Source: Progne subis subis (Eukaryota; Chordata; Aves; Passeriformes; Hirundinidae). From it: a DNA stretch of 64,000 nucleotides. The stretch spans positions 1,860,001 to 1,924,000 of the forward strand of contig JAKJHU010000057.1 of assembly GCA_022316685.1 (NCBI GenBank), written 5' to 3'. The position numbers and the translations under genes are program-made. The notes beneath the pieces are model-generated. The model worked only from the letters and a program-made list of their open reading frames with translations. It was not told the DNA's origin and searched no databases. Shown here one piece after another: positions 61,030 to 64,000 of this stretch (its first letter is position 1; each line of letters opens with the position of its first letter).

Positions 61030-61070
<41 letters not shown>
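61030..61070. repeat. A41 homopolymer run
   Basis: Forty-one A, the longest pure run in the window. Long uninterrupted A-runs decay quickly, so this one is young or recently expanded. It could be a retroposon tail, but the 400 bases upstream match nothing I recognise and no clear target-site duplication is visible. Confidence 0.95.
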
Positions 61071-61072
<2 letters not shown>

Positions 61073-63758
61073 CAAGAAAGCATAAATCCAGAAAACATAA
61101 TCCAAGGGAATCAGAAAGGACATGTGGATTAATATGGAGAAAAATTAATTGGAGCATTAAATGTTAAAGAAACCATGAAATGGATAAACAAGAGGTCTCT
61201 AACTTGACATGTTTTTAGGGATTTATGTACAACTCTGCTTAGCTACAGGCCAATTCATAGGTTCAGGCTCAGTTTGTCTTGAATTTAGGGTGAAGCTTAT
61301 GTACATTTAAGTACCCCTGCTAGGGGATAGAGATGGTGCAGTGACAGCCATTGCCACGATATTATGCTGCGTTTGAAACTGTCTCATGGAAACTGAATTG
61401 ACCGTGATAACCTCATTTATGCAGGTTTGTGACTGAGCTAATTAATAATCTGGGGTTATCACTAAAAATAACTGGGAAAAGAGTGAGAAAGAGTTGCTGT
61501 TAGTCTGTAAACTATATTCATATGCACAAATTGGAATCTTGGGAATGTGTTTACTAATAACCTAGTTAGTATAAACCCCCAACTATTGTTCCCTTGCATC
61601 TCAAGGAGGAATGTAGCCTCCTGTTCACAATCTCCTAGTACACAATATACTAAGCTTTCCTGCTTTTTGCATGAATTTGTGAGTGGATAGAGGACTGAGA
61701 GAAGCCATTCCTTCTAAATTAATTTAAAATTACTGGAGCTAACTTCATAAGGAAATGAAATGCGGAAAAGAATTTTGGCACCAAAAAAAATGGTAAGTAT
61801 GCCTGAACAGATTTTTCTTTAATGTCCAAACACAGCTGAACTATACCAGGGTGAGTGACTAACTGTGATTAAGAGGTGATGTCACTAATTTTTAGCATGT
61901 AGGAAAAACAACATTTACTCAATGAGAAGGTATTCATAACTGGCTGTTACAGTCTTGCCTGTCCTTTGCTACACAAAAAGCATCAAAATAACTCCAAAAG
62001 AGTAAGAATAACGATTAAAGCTTCACCGTGAAAGAGATTTCACACCAGTTTCCCTTGACAAGCTTATCCTTATAACAAAACTTGCCTCTCTTCCAGGAAA
62101 AACAATGAAAGTCATTAGTTTAATTCCCCTTCTGTGACATACTGAAGAAGCATGGCACTAACCCCAGAGGGCATGGGGGGGGCCAACTCTAGGGGGATAA
62201 GAGACAGCCACACGCCCTTATGGATCAGCTAAGGGTGTTTAAATCTGCTTCTTGTCATAAGTATTGACATCTAGGTGATATTACACAGAGCTTTATGAAA
62301 TAAAATCACCTCACTAGCTGTTCTCCATATTGTTTTTCTTAAATAATGTGTTCCAGTGACAGGAATTTGTCCAAATCTCTTCACAGAGTGGTGCCTAGTA
62401 GGTGGCTTTGCCACAAGCCCTAACAAAGCAAGTAGCAATGTTTTATTCATAGCAAATCCAGATACATATATGTGTACATTTTCTGGTCCACAGCTACTCC
62501 TCTCCTCCTTCAGAGATGGTGTACCTAGCCCTGTCTGATGAGTGGTGAGGTAGGTAGGGAATCCAGGGGATTCTTAGTGATAATAAGTGTCTCACATTTT
62601 TCAGTGGGCTCGGAACTTCTTCATAGCGCACACAACAAAGTCCCACTTCAGTTTTCAATACATCGGTATTGTTTAATGCCACTTTAAGAAAAGCAAAAGT
62701 CATAGCAATGTATATTCTAATCCATGTCTATTTCTATTTATAGTTATTCTGCTCATCTCATTCCTTTTATAGTACTCCAAACAGCAGGATGTAGCCTGTT
62801 CTTTTTAAGTTAAAAGAGTCTCACAAGACTGTTGAAGACATGAGCAAAGCCTGTCCAGCTTTGCAATCGTGGATCCAACATTTCTATCTTAGGCACAACT
62901 CCAATTTACTTGACTGGAGCTGGCAGTGAGGCATTCATGACTATGATATGACTGCTCAGGGCATCACAATACAGCGGAATTGGAGAAATTTTCATAGAAT
63001 TTCTTCTATGAAAGGATTTCTTCTTTCCTGGGCACACGTTTTCCTGAAGGTTTATAGAGGCCTCAGATTTTATTTCTACTCTTCCAACAATAAAATTGTT
63101 ATGTTTATTCTACAATATTCAGAGTAGAACATTCTTTTATAATTAAGGCATACTATAAATTAACTTAGTCCATTGACTGACATAAAACATTTTATAAGAA
63201 ATCCCTTACTTACAGTGCTGCATCTGCTAACAACAAACAGTGGTTTCATTGATTCATCCAGCTCTTTAGGACTGTTTTGTTACATAAGTACTCACCAAAC
63301 TGAAAATTAATATGCAATGTTGCATCATGCTCATCTTTTCTAAATTAACATTCTTCAGTATGCCTCTTTGGTTTATGCAAAGAAGGCACTGATTACAGTC
63401 TTTTCCATTGGGTATAACAAGGGGGATACTCTGTCATAAGATACTAGTTTGGAATATATTTGGCAGATTTATGGCAGTGACTTCGGAAAATGCTGGGTTA
63501 GAGAAGTAATTTCAAGCATTCTTTTCAATTCAAACAACTTGGCTGCTCTGGGGAATTTCCTCTTGTTGGTACCAATACTGACTGTATAAACTACAGGGAA
63601 CTTGGAGTAAATACTTGGATGTAAAAAAAAAATGAACTTTCACAAAGGCCATATAAAATAAGCCCCTGTCACTTTATAAGTAACAGCATCAGATCTGCTA
63701 TTTATTAAATATGCTAGATCCAGGGGAATTTTACTTAAAACATCCTTGTCAAAGGATT
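61071..63758. other. Gene-free AT-rich unique sequence
   Basis: No gene is recognised. A G8 run with neighbouring G-runs lies near 62.17-62.20 kb, and a CTCF-like core at 62395 is listed separately. Confidence 0.5.
62395..62406 (+). promoter_or_regulatory. CTCF-like core, plus orientation
   Basis: CTAGTAGGTGGC matches the CTCF core consensus CCASYAGRKGGC at 11 of 12 positions. CTCF sites mark domain boundaries. It points away from the minus-oriented candidate at 15.8 kb, so the two would not form a convergent loop pair. Occupancy is unproven. Confidence 0.35.
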
Positions 63759-63790
63759 AGAGCTGCCATGCTGCAGCATGGCTCAGCTCT
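63759..63790. repeat. 32-base near-perfect palindrome
   Basis: The centre, GCCATGCTGCAGCATGGC (63765-63782), is a perfect 18-base palindrome. It extends outward with AGAGCT and AGCTCT, separated from the core on the right by two extra bases (TC). The sequence is GC-richer than its surroundings. Confidence 0.85.
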
Positions 63791-64000
63791 GTCACAACCC
63801 TGAGGCTGATTTACAGGCTCTGTCCCTGCCACAATTTATTCTAACTTGATGGCCAAGAAGATCAGTACTCACACAAAAATAATATAGCTATCATTACTAA
63901 ATGCTTTTTCCCTTGGGCATTCCAGCCTGAGTAGTTGAGGAAACTTGAAGTGAAAAGCTGAGTTCATAACTTTCCAATTTCTTTGATCCAGGTCATGAAG
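63791..64000. other. Gene-free window end
   Basis: Nothing recognisable is seen in the last 210 bases. Confidence 0.5.

Noticed and set aside
1..64000. Search for CR1 3' ends, LTR pairs, tRNA, U6 and well-known microRNA sequences
   Set aside because: None was recognised by eye on either strand. Highly diverged copies could have been missed.

Overview
This window looks like a single stretch of vertebrate, most likely avian, nuclear DNA from a gene desert or a very large intron. It is AT-rich. It has no bacterial-style gene packing, and no reading frame has the length and codon continuity of a normal gene. It holds almost no recognisable interspersed repeats: I found no Alu, L1, MIR or tRNA-type SINE, no LTR pair, and not even the conserved 3' end of a CR1 element. 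It does contain many A/C-rich low-complexity tracts, (AAAC)n and (AAAAC)n arrays, and pure A or T runs of 14 to 41 bases. That combination argues against a mammal and fits a bird. The species, chromosome and neighbouring genes cannot be read from the sequence.

Layout. 1-22 kb: unique AT-rich DNA with scattered simple repeats, a small GC/CpG-rich pocket near 8.5-8.8 kb, and several short tandem duplications. 22-27 kb: poly-T and (AAAC)n tracts, a perfect homeodomain-type dyad at 23.15 kb, and on the minus strand at 24.2-24.9 kb a 223-codon frame broken by only two stops, which may be a decayed coding relic. 27-41 kb: a (TA)15 array, an (AAAAC)-type array, and several stretches whose motif content resembles conserved non-coding elements (30.4-31.0, 32.3-32.5, 35.5-36.3 and 38.5-38.7 kb).

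41.8-44.0 kb is the most structured part of the window. It has a good splice acceptor followed by a 70-codon frame, an RFX/X-box-like palindrome, a 20-base inverted repeat carrying two facing octamer motifs, a diverged tandem array of about 62 bases per unit, and a second exon-like segment. 44-64 kb is again gene-poor, with more low-complexity tracts, a conserved-element-like stretch at 56.8-57.4 kb, a G11 tract, a 41-base poly-A and two clean palindromes (60.15 and 63.76 kb).

The most economical reading is regulatory DNA, an enhancer desert around a gene outside the window, rather than a set of genes working together. No protein-coding gene, tRNA, rRNA, known microRNA, CRISPR array or intact mobile element can be supported. 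Conserved-element and exon calls rest on motif content judged by eye and need alignment to other amniotes.
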